From Aricia agestis (lineage: Eukaryota; Arthropoda; Insecta; Lepidoptera; Lycaenidae), in assembly GCF_905147365.1 (NCBI RefSeq), contig NC_056407.1, positions 14,099,001 to 14,163,000 of the forward strand: a stretch of DNA of 64,000 bases, written 5' to 3'. A program made the position numbers and the translations under genes. The notes under the pieces were generated by a model. The model made no database searches and had not been told where the DNA came from. It saw nothing but the letters and a program-made list of their open reading frames with translations. Shown piece after piece: positions 55,701 to 64,000 of this stretch (its first letter is position 1; each line of letters starts with the position of its first letter).

Positions 55701-58112
55701 CGCTGCCTGTCATCTGGAATTAGAGCTTAAGGTAAGTTGACGAGACCATACTGACTGCTGCCACTACCAAAGGGCAGTGTCATTCTTACTCTCTCAGTTT
55801 AAAACTGTATGAGCGCCGCAGAATCGATCGCACAAAAAGTCTGTCGTCTGCGATCTCCCTAAATAATGATCCATAAAGGATATACAGTGCGTTTAACCTA
55901 GCTATACTGAATGGGAAATTATATTTGGGTCTTAAAAAAATGTTACTAGATTGTTGTTGTAACAGGATAAAGAGTAGGTAAAGTGCATATTTGAAAAGAC
56001 TATAAAATTTAAATATCTTGAATGTCTTTTAAAATATTCAATAAACAGGTTAACTTTTTTCCTGGTTTTTGTGTTAATAATAAATAATCACCTGGTATGC
56101 AACGTATTATTATAATTGGTTAAGAATTCATCTTATGCGATTGAAATAAAACAAATGACGTATGTAGGACTGTAGGTACTAAAATTTTGTTGCAGTAATC
56201 GTCTGATTTCAGTTCATGCGCAAGCCATGCGCTTAATGAAATAGAGTTTTGACACGAAAAATCGACTGTAAGATGATGATCTAATCGTCACCCGATAAAT
56301 ATACCATATTATGATAGCCTGAGTTCCCCAAACGAGTACAGTTCTAAAACAACCCATTCGATTTTCAAACTTCCAAACGTACAAGGTGATAACCAGTCTC
56401 CTCGTTTTTTTCTTCTTCATTTTTTTAATAAAATAACGAGCAAACGGGTCACCTGATGGCTTGATGGGAAGCAATTATTACCGACGCCCATGGACACTTG
56501 CAACATTAGAAGAGCTGCAGGTGTTTGCCGGCCTTTTAACAGATAATACGCTCTCTTCTTGAAGGTTTGCAGATTCGACTTGTAATAAAAATTGGAGTAA
56601 CCTTAGCGCACTCCCCGGCGTAGAAGGGCAGGCTGGAGTGTCCGTCCCACCGCACGATCTGCCCGGGGATCTCGCTGCTAGAGCCCGACGTCACCTCCAT
56701 GTACCCGTCAGTATCGATCGAGTTGTTCCTCTGGAAGCAAGGTGGTTGTAAGCTGTTATCTCTACTGATAGACCTGGATCCCAGAAGGATAAGACATAAC
56801 TTACTCTCTGATTGATGAAACCATAGGTTATTAGTAGTGCCTCGTATACTTAAAATACCTGCGAATTTGTGTAGCTCATAAATGCGAAACGCATTCGCGA
56901 GTTTCTATAGCAAAGTAATGGTTAATTCAGACCGCATAGCGACGCGTAGATGCCTTGCATACTTGCATGACGTCTCACGCAATAATTGTAGTCTGTCAAT
57001 CTACGTGTCGCGTTGCGGTCTGAATTGACCCTTAGATGTCAAAAATATATAGGGTTTGACATAAAGTGCCGCTAAGTTTCATAGCGATGCGTTACATCGA
57101 ATCCCATTGTCCGGAAGTTTGTGTGTACTTTGTTCATGGTCTAATCAGGCTGACTAATGAGTCCTATTATCACATCTGACTGGGGTAACGAACATGCTGC
57201 TTAATTTGTCTATACTGAGCGATAGAGACAAATCATCTAGGTCAGCTATAAATTGTCTTTATTGTTGGGTTGTGAAACAGAGGTACATGAGTAGCTAAAC
57301 TTTACTAATATAGTTCAGACACAGCAAGAGTCTATTTGAAAAGCAAACATTTCGTATGTTCTACTAATCTTATATCGAACGACAGAGACAAAACATGCAA
57401 GTAGGAACCGTTAATTAGCTATCTAACTCTTATCAGAAGATTGTGAAAGAGGTCGCGAGAATTATAATTAAGTGTCTGAAACTTGGAAAATAATTATTAT
57501 CAGTCGATGACCCAAAAAATCAAAATATTACATTTCAATTAAAAGGTTACGTAAAAATAATTTGAATTAAGTATATGAAATACTAACTGACCTGGCAAAC
57601 ATTGTTTTGCAATATAAATTATTTCTAGTATCAATAAAGTAGATAAAAACGTATTCTCAGGCCTAACGAATGTAAGTACAAAATTTCATTAAAATCGGTT
57701 GAGCCGTCTTGTAAGACTTCGCGCACAAACACAGTGACAAGAGAATTTTATACATTAGATTGTACACAACCAGCATAAAATTCAGATGAGATCATGAGAA
57801 ATAACATTCTTTTTAATGCAATATTTAATGCTTTTCAAATATTTAGATATAAATTTTTCTTCGTACCTGTTATTATTAGAATAATTGCTTGCTTACCCCA
57901 TAAAACAGGCCAAATCGGTCGACTTTAGGCGCGCCGCCCAGAGCGCTGGGGGGCAGGCTGTTGGCCAAGTCTATGAGTGGGTCTTCGTACCCATCGAACA
58001 GCAGTTCCCCAGCCAGCTTCGACACCGACATCCCGTGGCCGAACATCGCCAGAGCCAACGACAACCCCTTTTGCTTCAGAAAACCCCAGTCTCGGGAGCG
58101 AAAAGCGGCGGA
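46498..58112 (-). CDS. Class B scavenger receptor (CD36 family), 3' six exons
   Basis: The exons (58112-57897, 56730-56602, 55713-55542, 53305-53103, 49710-49637, 46762-46498) join in phase to 352 residues plus stop. CD36 landmarks appear in order: ELLFDGYEDPLIDLANSLPP, FGLFYGRNNSIDTDGYMEVT, IVRWDGHSSLPFY, LCRTVYMDYQESG, CFCNGECLWSGVMNVSACRY, PHFLHGDPDLLDKVEGLAPD, FYFAVEPRLGIPLDVSARFQ. All six cysteines of the CD36 disulfide set are present (GEC, DLC, SCFCNGEC with three, SAC). The C-terminal helix is followed by a CC-containing, Lys/Glu-rich cytoplasmic tail. Family members bind lipids and modified lipoproteins or carry lipids and pheromones at the plasma membrane. Family length is about 500 residues, so the N-terminal helix and ~150 residues lie beyond the window. 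Which insect subtype (emp, croquemort, SNMP, ninaD-like) cannot be settled here. Confidence 0.92.
46840..47475 (+). repeat. GGGTTCCGTA-family repeat, 3' part
   Basis: GTTTCCGTCCGTCTGTCTGT, then GCTCAGAGATTATAGGACCT, ending CTACGGAACCCTATATTGCG and CGACACGCACTTGGCCGG. It resembles 51955-52220. Confidence 0.6.
47584..48993 (+). mobile_element. Helitron, non-autonomous, 1410 bp (twin B)
   Basis: Starts TCTACACTACTATTATAAAG after AA and ends GCCGGGCCGGGCCGCTAG before T, so TC...CTAG lies in an A/T target as expected. Sequence follows twin A (31629-33037, inverted) closely; the few differences I saw include GACATCCGGG against GACAGCCGGG and GGCGCGATGCG against GGCGCGTTGCG. It sits antisense in the last receptor intron. 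Inside, two ~52-bp blocks near 48260 and 48502 are inverted copies of each other. Confidence 0.87.
49265..49605 (-). mobile_element. SINE with LINE-derived tail (minus), full length
   Basis: TTTTATGAAATAAGGGGGCA and AACGGGTCACCTGATGGAAA open the tail. A G-rich purine block follows, then CGCAAGTGCTGTTTCACGCC and TCATGTCGAAGCATGGCTGT, and it ends CCCACGTATC. It stands 32 bp from the receptor exon at 49637-49710. Confidence 0.78.
49637..49710 (-). CDS. CD36-family receptor exon (74 nt)
   Basis: Acceptor AATTTTCAG and donor GC/GTAAGT. It encodes RLGIPLDVSARFQYNVYLEP and MPNI plus two bases of Ala. It matches the family block VEP.TGIPL...KRLQIN. Confidence 0.9.
50087..51056 (+). mobile_element. 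Helitron, non-autonomous, 970 bp, boundaries fixed by empty site
   Basis: Starts TCTATACATATAATAAAACT and ends GAAGCTGCGGGCAAAAGCTAG. Flanks ACCTACTGAA and TATGCATA are continuous as ACCTACTGAATATGCATA in the neighbouring repeat copy at about 51640-51660. Internally, CACGAAAACTACTGATCCGA recurs four times (near 50198, 50347, 50616, 50803) with CTCACCCCTCTAAGGGG blocks. No coding capacity. Confidence 0.9.
51190..51380 (+). mobile_element. SINE/LINE 3' tail fragment (plus)
   Basis: CCCAATCTCCTACCCTTTTC, a pyrimidine-rich block, CACCTGCAGCTCTTCTGATG and CATCAGGTGACCCGATTGCT, ending CCCCCTTATTTCATAAAAAA. The head of the SINE is missing. Confidence 0.75.
53103..53305 (-). CDS. CD36-family receptor exon (disulfide region)
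   Basis: Acceptor CTATTCCAG and donor CCG/GTAAGT. It encodes SSTDRNSCFCNGECLWSGVM, NVSACRYGSPSFLSLPHFLH, GDPDLLDKVEGLAPDPDLHT and FYFAVEP. Four of the six disulfide cysteines lie here, and NVS is a potential glycosylation site. Confidence 0.95.
53515..54742. mobile_element. hAT-type element, 1228 bp, perfect 8-bp target duplication
   Basis: Starts TAGGGTATGTTATTCGAATA and ends TCGAATAATAACATTCCCTA. The flanks are GTGGTGCG on both sides (53507-53514, 54743-54750). The subterminal regions are dense in ATTCGAATA words, which could be transposase-binding repeats. The ~1 kb interior shows no transposase frame, so it is non-autonomous. Confidence 0.88.
54990..55318 (-). mobile_element. SINE with LINE-derived tail (minus), full length
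   Basis: TTTTTATGAAATAAGGGGGC, TCACCTGATGGAAAGCAACT, GTAAACTCACTCACTCGGCG, GCGCAAGCGCTGTTTCACGC, ending GCATGGCTCTCCCACGTAT. The same structure occurs at 49265-49605. Confidence 0.78.
55542..55713 (-). CDS. CD36-family receptor exon
   Basis: Acceptor TAATTCCAG and donor T/GTAAGT. It encodes MTGSAGEFMPHNLTESEPLT, IFMSDLCRTVYMDYQESGTL and a segment ending VMNEATFDN. The DLCR.V cysteine and an NLT glycosylation site are visible. Confidence 0.93.
55714..56601. other. Receptor intron with LINE fragment at its 5' end
   Basis: 56415-56580 is a LINE fragment (separate entry). The rest is AT-rich without recognised features. Confidence 0.55.
56415..56580 (-). mobile_element. LINE ORF2 end and tail (minus), next to a splice donor
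   Basis: The minus strand reads NLQTFKKRAYYLLKGRQ, then CACCTGCAGCTCTTCTAATG and CCATCAGGTGACCCGTTTGC, matching 20640-20790. It starts about 20 bases after the donor of exon 56602-56730. Confidence 0.7.
56602..56730 (-). CDS. CD36-family receptor exon
   Basis: Acceptor TTGCTTCCAG. It encodes RNNSIDTDGYMEVTSGSSSE, IPGQIVRWDGHSSLPFYAGE and CAK. The reading joins G/R upstream and K/M downstream, in phase. The donor is AAG/GTTACT, a weak match to consensus. RNNS and the GEC cysteine are family landmarks. Confidence 0.92.
56731..57896. other. Receptor intron with MITE and CCTGGCAAACATT repeat
   Basis: Holds the MITE at 56919-57031 and a single copy of the TGACCTGGCAAACATTG repeat at 57586-57765. 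Otherwise unassigned. Confidence 0.55.
56919..57031. mobile_element. Palindromic MITE 'TTAATTCAGACCGC' (copy 2)
   Basis: GGTTAATTCAGACCGCATAG and CGACGCGTAGATG pair with CAATCTACGTGTCGCGTTGC and GGTCTGAATTGACCC. It is a shorter relative of 9664-9839. Confidence 0.7.
57897..58112 (-). CDS. CD36-family receptor exon (most upstream in window)
   Basis: Acceptor TATATTCCAG and donor GGG/GTAAGC, 72 codons, phase 0. It encodes SAAFRSRDWGFLKQKGLSLA, LAMFGHGMSVSKLAGELLFD, GYEDPLIDLANSLPPSALGG and a segment ending KVDRFGLFYG. This corresponds to the middle of the CD36 ectodomain (E.L+GY.DP). The preceding exon was not found inside the window. Confidence 0.93.
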
Positions 58113-58261
58113 CTGGAATATAAGAAATTAATAAAAATGCGGATGGCGCTCTTCTTCTTTGCGTCTTGATGATAGAAATCTTTGGAACATCTTGGAGTTT
58201 TCGGAGCTTAAGAACTAAGTAAACAACAATATTGCTCGTATATGACATAGCAATAATAACT
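58113..58261. other. Receptor intron, short spacer
   Basis: Between the exon acceptor and the SINE. The minus-strand frame that reads across it is incidental. Confidence 0.4.
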
Positions 58262-58605
58262 CCCACACCGGTTTCGGTGACGGTGGCCGGTTTCATTGAA
58301 ACCAGACCAGTTACGCAGGGGTAATTTTATGGTGCACAAGTGTGTGCGCAGTACACAAGAGCACTTTCTATCCCTTTATTCTCATAACCCAGTGGGACGG
58401 AAGACCGACACAACTGGCAAGAGATCAGGCGCAGGACCGAATTTTTACATGCCCATCCGACGCATGGATCATCTTACTTGTCAGATGATCAATTGACCTA
58501 ACCAAACATCGAAATAAAATGTTTCCAACGCAGGAATCGAACCCACGAGTCAAGAGCCACGCTCTGAACCACTGGATCACGGAGAAGCTGCGGAGGATAT
58601 GACGT
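58262..58605 (-). mobile_element. tRNA-derived SINE (minus)
   Basis: The head (58527-58600 on the minus strand) contains GATCCAGTGGTTCAGAGCG, an A-box-like block, and GGGTTCGATTCCTGCG with a B box. The body reads GTCGGTCTTCCGTCCCACTG, AAAGTGCTCTTGTGTACTGC and TGAAACCGGCCACCGTCACC, ending GAAACCGGTGTGGGAGT. This matches a widespread lepidopteran SINE layout. It lies in the intron upstream of the receptor exon. A fragment (GTGTGCGCAGTACACAAGTG) recurs near 59065. Confidence 0.75.
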
Positions 58606-59852
58606 AATTAGATATCTATTGCCCAATAATTATTGTCAGAATATTGTGTAATGTGTTAATACCGTAATGTGGCAAAAAAATATGCTTTTGCTAAATATAC
58701 CTACATATTTAAAAGCTTATAACATAGTAGCTATATTAAACTATTATTTTTATTTATATTTAACAGTATGTATTTAGAAAATTCTCAAAATAAAAATTTC
58801 TCAGAAAAACAAATATTTAGTACTTACCTAAATATTACGCGCAAATTAAGGAAATACATGCAACTAAGTATGTATTTAAATTTTATAAATTGTTTAAAGT
58901 TGGACAAAGAAAGCATATGGAAAAAGAGTATAGGAGTAATTAAGTATACCTAATATTAATTATTATGTATAAGAACGGGAAATATTTTGGTTTCATGACT
59001 TGATGATATCATCATTAAGTCATCAAATCATCTTGCCTAGATGAACATTGAAGATTGAATAAAAGTGTGCGCAGTACACAAGTGACATTAAGAGCACTCT
59101 TTCTTTCAGTCTAGATTATGTCTATTTTGGCCGTACCTACGGCGAATAACAGACACGATTTGTGAATTAATATAAGTAAAGAAATAGTGAAACCTTTAAC
59201 GTCGTCGTAATGTATATTTAATTTAAAAAACCTGATGGTTCACTTACTAATGCATGTATCATTAAAAACTTTTGCGCATCTGTGAGATTCTACGTTAATA
59301 CCCTAATTCTGTTCTCAGTGGGAGTAATCCTTTGCTAACGAGATTGTTCGAGACCGAGCTAACAATGCTAGGACGGATTACAGGATAACGAACGTAACAA
59401 TGTGGACTGCACTGACGACTTATTACAATATAATAGCGAATAGCTACTACAAATGCATGGTAGAGCTACAATATCTTCCCTATTATGATTAGGATCTAGA
59501 TGGATCTATCTATCACTACATCTATCAATCTAGATGGACTCCTGCTGTCATACTAATCGGAACTTTAATAGCCATATTTTAATAAATAATGACGTTTGAT
59601 GTTCGATATAGTGGCGAACACGTAGCTATCTAAAGGAGGTAATCATGAATATTATGTGCATAATATTATCTGGTGCTTCTGGACGGTCGCCCAATCGAAC
59701 TCTATCCTAACGTCGCCACTGCAAAGGACGATATTACCTGTTATTTATTAAAGCAATATTTATATTATATATATAGGGTTGTAAAAACTAAAAATAGGAT
59801 TTTTATTCATCAAGCCCCATACGCTCACCGGTGAACGAGACACAATAGAATA
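58606..59852. other. Probable receptor intron DNA, nothing recognised
   Basis: AT-rich, with a SINE scrap near 59065-59110. I looked for the preceding CD36 exon on the minus strand and did not find it. Confidence 0.45.
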
Positions 59853-60540
59853 TACTAGAGATCGCCCAATGGTCGAAATTCGACCTTACTTGCAACGACA
59901 TAGGACTACTACCTATATTTTGTAAAAAATATTGACTTCATCCAATGATATTCTACTTATACAGATATGTTACGTCCATACTATTTTCCGGCTTAAATCT
60001 CTTCCGAACAATTTTCAAATTCAAAATTGCAAACATTGGCAAATTTGACAGATAAGTGAAACAAGAGATACGAAAAACCATTTACATAAAAGAGACAGTT
60101 CTATTTTTAAACGTCGAATCGTATCGCTGTCTCTTTCTTCGCCTGAGCTATGACGAAAATTTGATTTTTTCCAGATTGTTCGAAAAAATAATTGAAAATG
60201 TAAATAATCGAGGTATTTACTGCAATCAAGACATGTGGTAGGAGATTCCATGTGTTTTGTTTACTTTCGAGTCATAATTGGTACATTTTCGATACACGCA
60301 CGGCTTTATTTTCAATTTATTTAGGTAAGACAAGATGCAGCACGTTCGTGACTGCGCTCGATGCAGACTAAACAACAGACGGCCCAATTGGGCCGTATTT
60401 GAATCTTCACAACGCGCGCGGTAGTAACATAATATTATCTGCTTGAGTTTTTCATCATGGACTTCATCATGGACTTCATCATAGTTTTTTTCAATTCTTG
60501 TCTTGATCTCAGACTGGCCGTCTAAGCATTGCCTAACAAA
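59853..60540. repeat. AGAGATCGCCCAATGGTCG repeat (copy 3, long)
   Basis: ACTAGAGATCGCCCAATGGT and CATAGGACTACTACCTATAT, then after ~560 bp TTGATCTCAGACTGGCCGTC. The middle, absent from 38611-38780, includes a TTTACATAAAAGAGACAGTT block and a short GGACTTCATCAT duplication at 60460-60480. Confidence 0.55.
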
Positions 60541-60591
60541 GAGAATATAATCACTACGTGATTGTCTAAATATTATCTAAAATTAAGGATG

Positions 60592-61249
60592 TATATGTTA
60601 CGCTCAAAGACCGAAATCGCTCAACGAGCGAAAAAATGGCTCACAACGCGTTATGGTCACAGTGAAACAGCCACGACGCGTTCTGGCAATCACAAAAAGA
60701 CCATAACGCGAAATTCGTGTCTTGATATGCTACCTATTCGTTTTTCTTGATTTGTGATATGCTATTCGTTTTTCTTGATTTGTTATTGATTGATTAATCG
60801 TCCTTAGGTATGGAAGATTATATTTAAATTACCACGCGTACTACAAAATATTTTTTCTTTTACTAAATAACTGCTTAACGTGTTTTTCATTATTATTTGA
60901 AAATATCCATAGTTCCATAATATCCGTGCTAATATTATTACTGTCTGTATGTCTGGCGCTGGTGATGGATATTTTATAAATAATAATGATAAACACGTTA
61001 TGCAGTGATATTTTTTACGACGGACGGACGATTAATCAATCAAGAACAAATCAAGAAAAACGAATAGCATATCAGCCACGACACGAATTTCGCGTTATGG
61101 TCTTTTTGTGATTGCCAGAACGCGTCGTGGCCGTTTTCATTAGAGCCACGACGCGAAATTCGCGTCGTGGCTGTTTCACTGTGACCACAACGCGTTGTGA
61201 GCCATTTTTTCGCTCATTGAACGATTTCGGTCTTTGAGCGTAACATATA
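60592..61249. mobile_element. Foldback element, 658 bp, with CACGACGCG subrepeats
   Basis: Ends TATATGTTACGCTCAAAGAC and GTCTTTGAGCGTAACATATA are exact complements. The arms continue through GAAACAGCCACGACGCG, ATTCGTTTTTCTTGATTTG and GATTAATCGTCC for ~230 bp. Subterminal words CACGACGCG and ACAACGCGTT recur several times with small shifts. The loop is AT-rich. There is no coding capacity. Confidence 0.8.
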
Positions 61250-61989
61250 TAACATTTATAACTTCAAAGATTTTGAGCTAAATTCGAAATATATAGTAGA
61301 ATATAACATCCTGCATCGATTGATACCAAAAAATCAATACCTTACCGACAAGTTACGTGAAATAATTCATTTTAAAATTTCCATTTATCATACGTAATGT
61401 TTGCCGGAAGTGTTACAATTTTTGAGAATTCGTCAGAATTATAAACTTTGTATCAAAGATAAACAGCTAAAAAACTGCTTATCAATTTCTTTGTACGATT
61501 TGCGATTTTTTTTAGCCCAAAAAAAAGTGGGTTCACCGGTGAATCTGAGGAAATATTTCAAATTGAAATTTATGAAAATTATCCTTCGAAGGGTGCGACA
61601 AGACTTTATATGAACTTGGGCGGGGGCGCTGCAGGTAAAGAAGAACTGTCAAATATGTCGTTTTTGTATGTGGCAGCGTTAGTTCCTTTTTTCGCCACCT
61701 TCATTTAAAACTTTGCCGAGCTTTCTTGGCCGCCATTTGCGGTAGTCAAATTACAACTTTTTTTCAATAATAATTAAATATCGCATAGTTCTTTAAAAAT
61801 CTATTATAAAAAATCATTATAGGCAATTGATAATAAGTGTCTGGGTGTCCAATTTATTACATATTTAGAACTTTCATAATTTAATTGGATGTAGTACGGA
61901 ATTTGACCTTATATACTTACATCCTTAAATAAAAAAATACAATAATCCATTTTCAATTTGTCAACCTGTTGTCAACAGACTTCAACCAT
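61250..61989. other. AT-rich DNA, nothing recognised
   Basis: An open stretch at 61401-61613 has no recognisable features. 61950-61990 matches the right flank of the DIRS element (AACAGACTTCAACCATAAAT). Confidence 0.45.
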
Positions 61990-62036
61990 AAATAAAAGAG
62001 TATAATCTATACTAATATTATAAATGCGAAAGTATC

Positions 62037-62079
<43 letters not shown>

Positions 62080-63890
62080 CGCTTTCACGCCAAAACTACT
62101 GAACCGATTGCAATGAAATTTTGTACACAGTTATTCTAGAGTCTGAGAAAGGACATAGGCTACATTTTGATGTGGGAAAATATCTTATTTCCATGAAAAT
62201 ATCGATGAAAATTTATTCGCATTGCGCAGGCCAGCGCTCATCCCGGGGGTCCTGGGTTCGAGTCCCGCAGGCGGAACAAGTTTTCAATGTTCCTGGGTCT
62301 TGGATGTGTATTAAAATAATATTTCAAAAATCTTAAATATATTTTATGTATAATATTATAAAAAATCCAGAAATATATCGATACAATTTAGTTCTAATAC
62401 GATTCAACAGATGGCGTTTTATTTTTTACTTAAATATATTTTATGTATCTATACTTCTATACTAATCCATACTAATATTATAAATGCGAAAGTATCTCTG
62501 TCTGTCTGTCTGTCTGTCTCACTTTCACGCCAAAAACTAATATTATAAATGCGAAAGTATCTCTGTCTGTCTGTCTGTCTGTCTGTCTCGCTTTCACGCC
62601 AAAACTACTGAACCGATTGCAATGAAATTTTGTACACAGTTATTCTAGAGTCTGAGAAAGGACATAGGCTACATTTTGATGTGGGAAAATATCTTATTTC
62701 CATGAAAATATCGATGAAAATTACTTCGCATTGCGCGTGGCCAGTGCTCATCCCGGGGGTCCTGGGTTTGAGTCCCGCAGGCGGAACAAAAAGTTTTCAA
62801 TGTTCCTGGGTCTTGGATGTGTATTAAAATAATATTTCAAAAATCTTAAATATATTTTATGTATAATATTATAAAAAATCCAGAAATATATCGACGCGAT
62901 GCAATGAACATTTTAGTTCTAATACGATTCAACAGATGGCGCTTTTTTTTTTACTTCGTTGGAACATAGAACTAATCATACTTATTAGTTATTATGTTTT
63001 TGTTTATAGTTTTTAATACGTTAGAATATTATGTTTAATAATATTATCACTTGCTATAATAATAATCAATCTATCTTATCTTATAGAACTCCTACTGCAT
63101 TTCTAAGGAGTTCGAGTGTGTTGTGTTGGCCTATATTCCATCCAGAAAATATATCAATGCAATCAACATTTTAATTCTAATATATGAAAACAGATGGCGC
63201 TTTATTTTTTACTTCATTATTATAACAGAACTAATCATACCTACTTTATTTTATATTATTGTTTTTATTCATAACTAGCTGTTGCCCGCGACTTCATCCG
63301 CGTGGACTTTAGTTTATAGCGCGCGGTGTCAACAAAATTTGTGTCAAATTTAAAAACTTTTTAAAACCCTGGTAAGTGGTACCCCTCTTAGGGCCGCGCT
63401 ACACCGGAATGGCAGCGCTGAAAGTGCTCGCCTCGCCGCTGCCATTCCGGTGTAGCGCGGCCCTTAATTAATCAAAATACCCAAAAACAGCTATGCAGTG
63501 TGCACATAATCTGTACTAATATTATGAATGCGAAAGTATCTCTGTCTGTCTGTCTGTCTGTCAGTCTCGCTTTCACGCCAAACGCCAAAACTACCGAACC
63601 GATTGTAATGAAATTTTGTATACTGATAGTCTAAAGCCTGAGAAAGGACATAGGCTACTTTTTTACTGGAAAAAAGGGTTGTAAGGGTCGTAAATTTGTT
63701 CAAAAAATTCATAATAGATGGCGCCGTGCGTCTTCTACATCGCGCTGACGCTTGCTCAAAAGTCTTTCTATAAGAGGTGGTATCATCTTACATTTAAGTC
63801 TCGATTTTTTTCGATTGTTATATCTATTCTACGGTATTAAATAACTCAGTACTTTATCTGTGCAGGCAGTGACGTAACCTTAAGACCAAA
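61990..63890. mobile_element. Helitron-like nest with two tRNA-B-box units and GC hairpin
   Basis: Two plus-oriented B-box units (62007-62350, 62525-62870) are each preceded by a GTCT run. ACAGATGGCG repeats follow. An inverted Helitron 3' end, CTAGCTGTTGCCCGCGACTT (63275), begins a minus-oriented copy with the GC hairpin and a GTCT run. This copy extends to GATGATACCACCTCTTATAG on the minus strand near 63786. Confidence 0.65.
63391..63463. repeat. GC-rich hairpin inside Helitron-like repeat (copy 4)
   Basis: GGGCCGCGCTACACCGGAAT pairs with ATTCCGGTGTAGCGCGGCCC. This is the best-paired of the four. Confidence 0.88.
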
Positions 63891-64000
63891 TTTCACCAAC
63901 GACTGTTAAAGTTAATGCTCGAATTAGTATCACGTTAGCTGTTTTGTTTTTCATATGAATGAAAGAGAAGACAGGATATTTTAACAAGCTGTTAACACTA
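63891..64000 (+). mobile_element. Start of a TTTCACCAACG-type MITE, cut by window end
   Basis: AATTTCACCAACGACTGTTA resembles the TGCCTGATTTCACCAACC end at 15533. TTAAAGTTAATG at left and the closing TTAACAAGCTGTTAACACTA suggest an inverted arm beginning. The right half is outside the window. Confidence 0.4.

Noticed and set aside
57925..58296. Minus-strand open frame of 123 codons
   Set aside because: It is the receptor exon in the wrong frame, read through the splice acceptor into the SINE. The CD36 match is in another frame.
58527..58600. Possible tRNA gene on the minus strand
   Set aside because: A and B boxes are present, but no closed acceptor stem was found and the sequence continues into a typical SINE body.

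Overview
The window is repeat-saturated, AT-rich eukaryotic DNA. The mix of repeats points to a moth or butterfly (Lepidoptera): Lep1-type Helitron ends that open with TC...ATTATAAATGCGAAAG and close with GGGCAACAGCTAG, a tRNA-derived SINE, a second SINE with a LINE-derived tail, many palindromic MITEs, and genes with short exons and GT-AG introns. The species cannot be named from this sequence alone.

Three real protein-coding loci are visible, all on the minus strand. (1) 11141-11482 is the first coding exon of a small secreted acidic protein I do not recognise; it ends at a perfect GTAAGT donor and its later exons were not found. (2) 26789-37858 is a complete five-exon gene of the FAM151/menorin family, 286 residues, whose signal peptide is split by a 7.9 kb intron. 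(3) 46498-58112 is the 3' part (six exons, 352 residues) of a CD36-family class B scavenger receptor; the first ~150 residues must lie beyond position 64000. The receptor's cytoplasmic tail has been tandemly copied about four times, running from the coding end into the 3' flank. A possible orphan exon lies at about 14943-15066.

The rest is mobile DNA. 17307-22732 is a dead DIRS-type tyrosine-recombinase retrotransposon with 145-bp inverted ends and a clear internal complementary region, interrupted by a LINE. Two near-identical 1.41 kb Helitrons sit in opposite orientation, one in intron 1 of the FAM151 gene and one in the last intron of the receptor gene. A third Helitron (50087-51056) is bounded exactly by a paralogous empty site a few hundred bases away. 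Two hAT-type elements have 8-bp target duplications. At least ten palindromic MITE families are present. Helitron/SINE nests occupy 1-4391, 11737-13014, 40281-41965 and 61990-63890.

No operon-like or co-functional relation between the three genes can be inferred. They share only strand and an unusually heavy load of intronic transposons.
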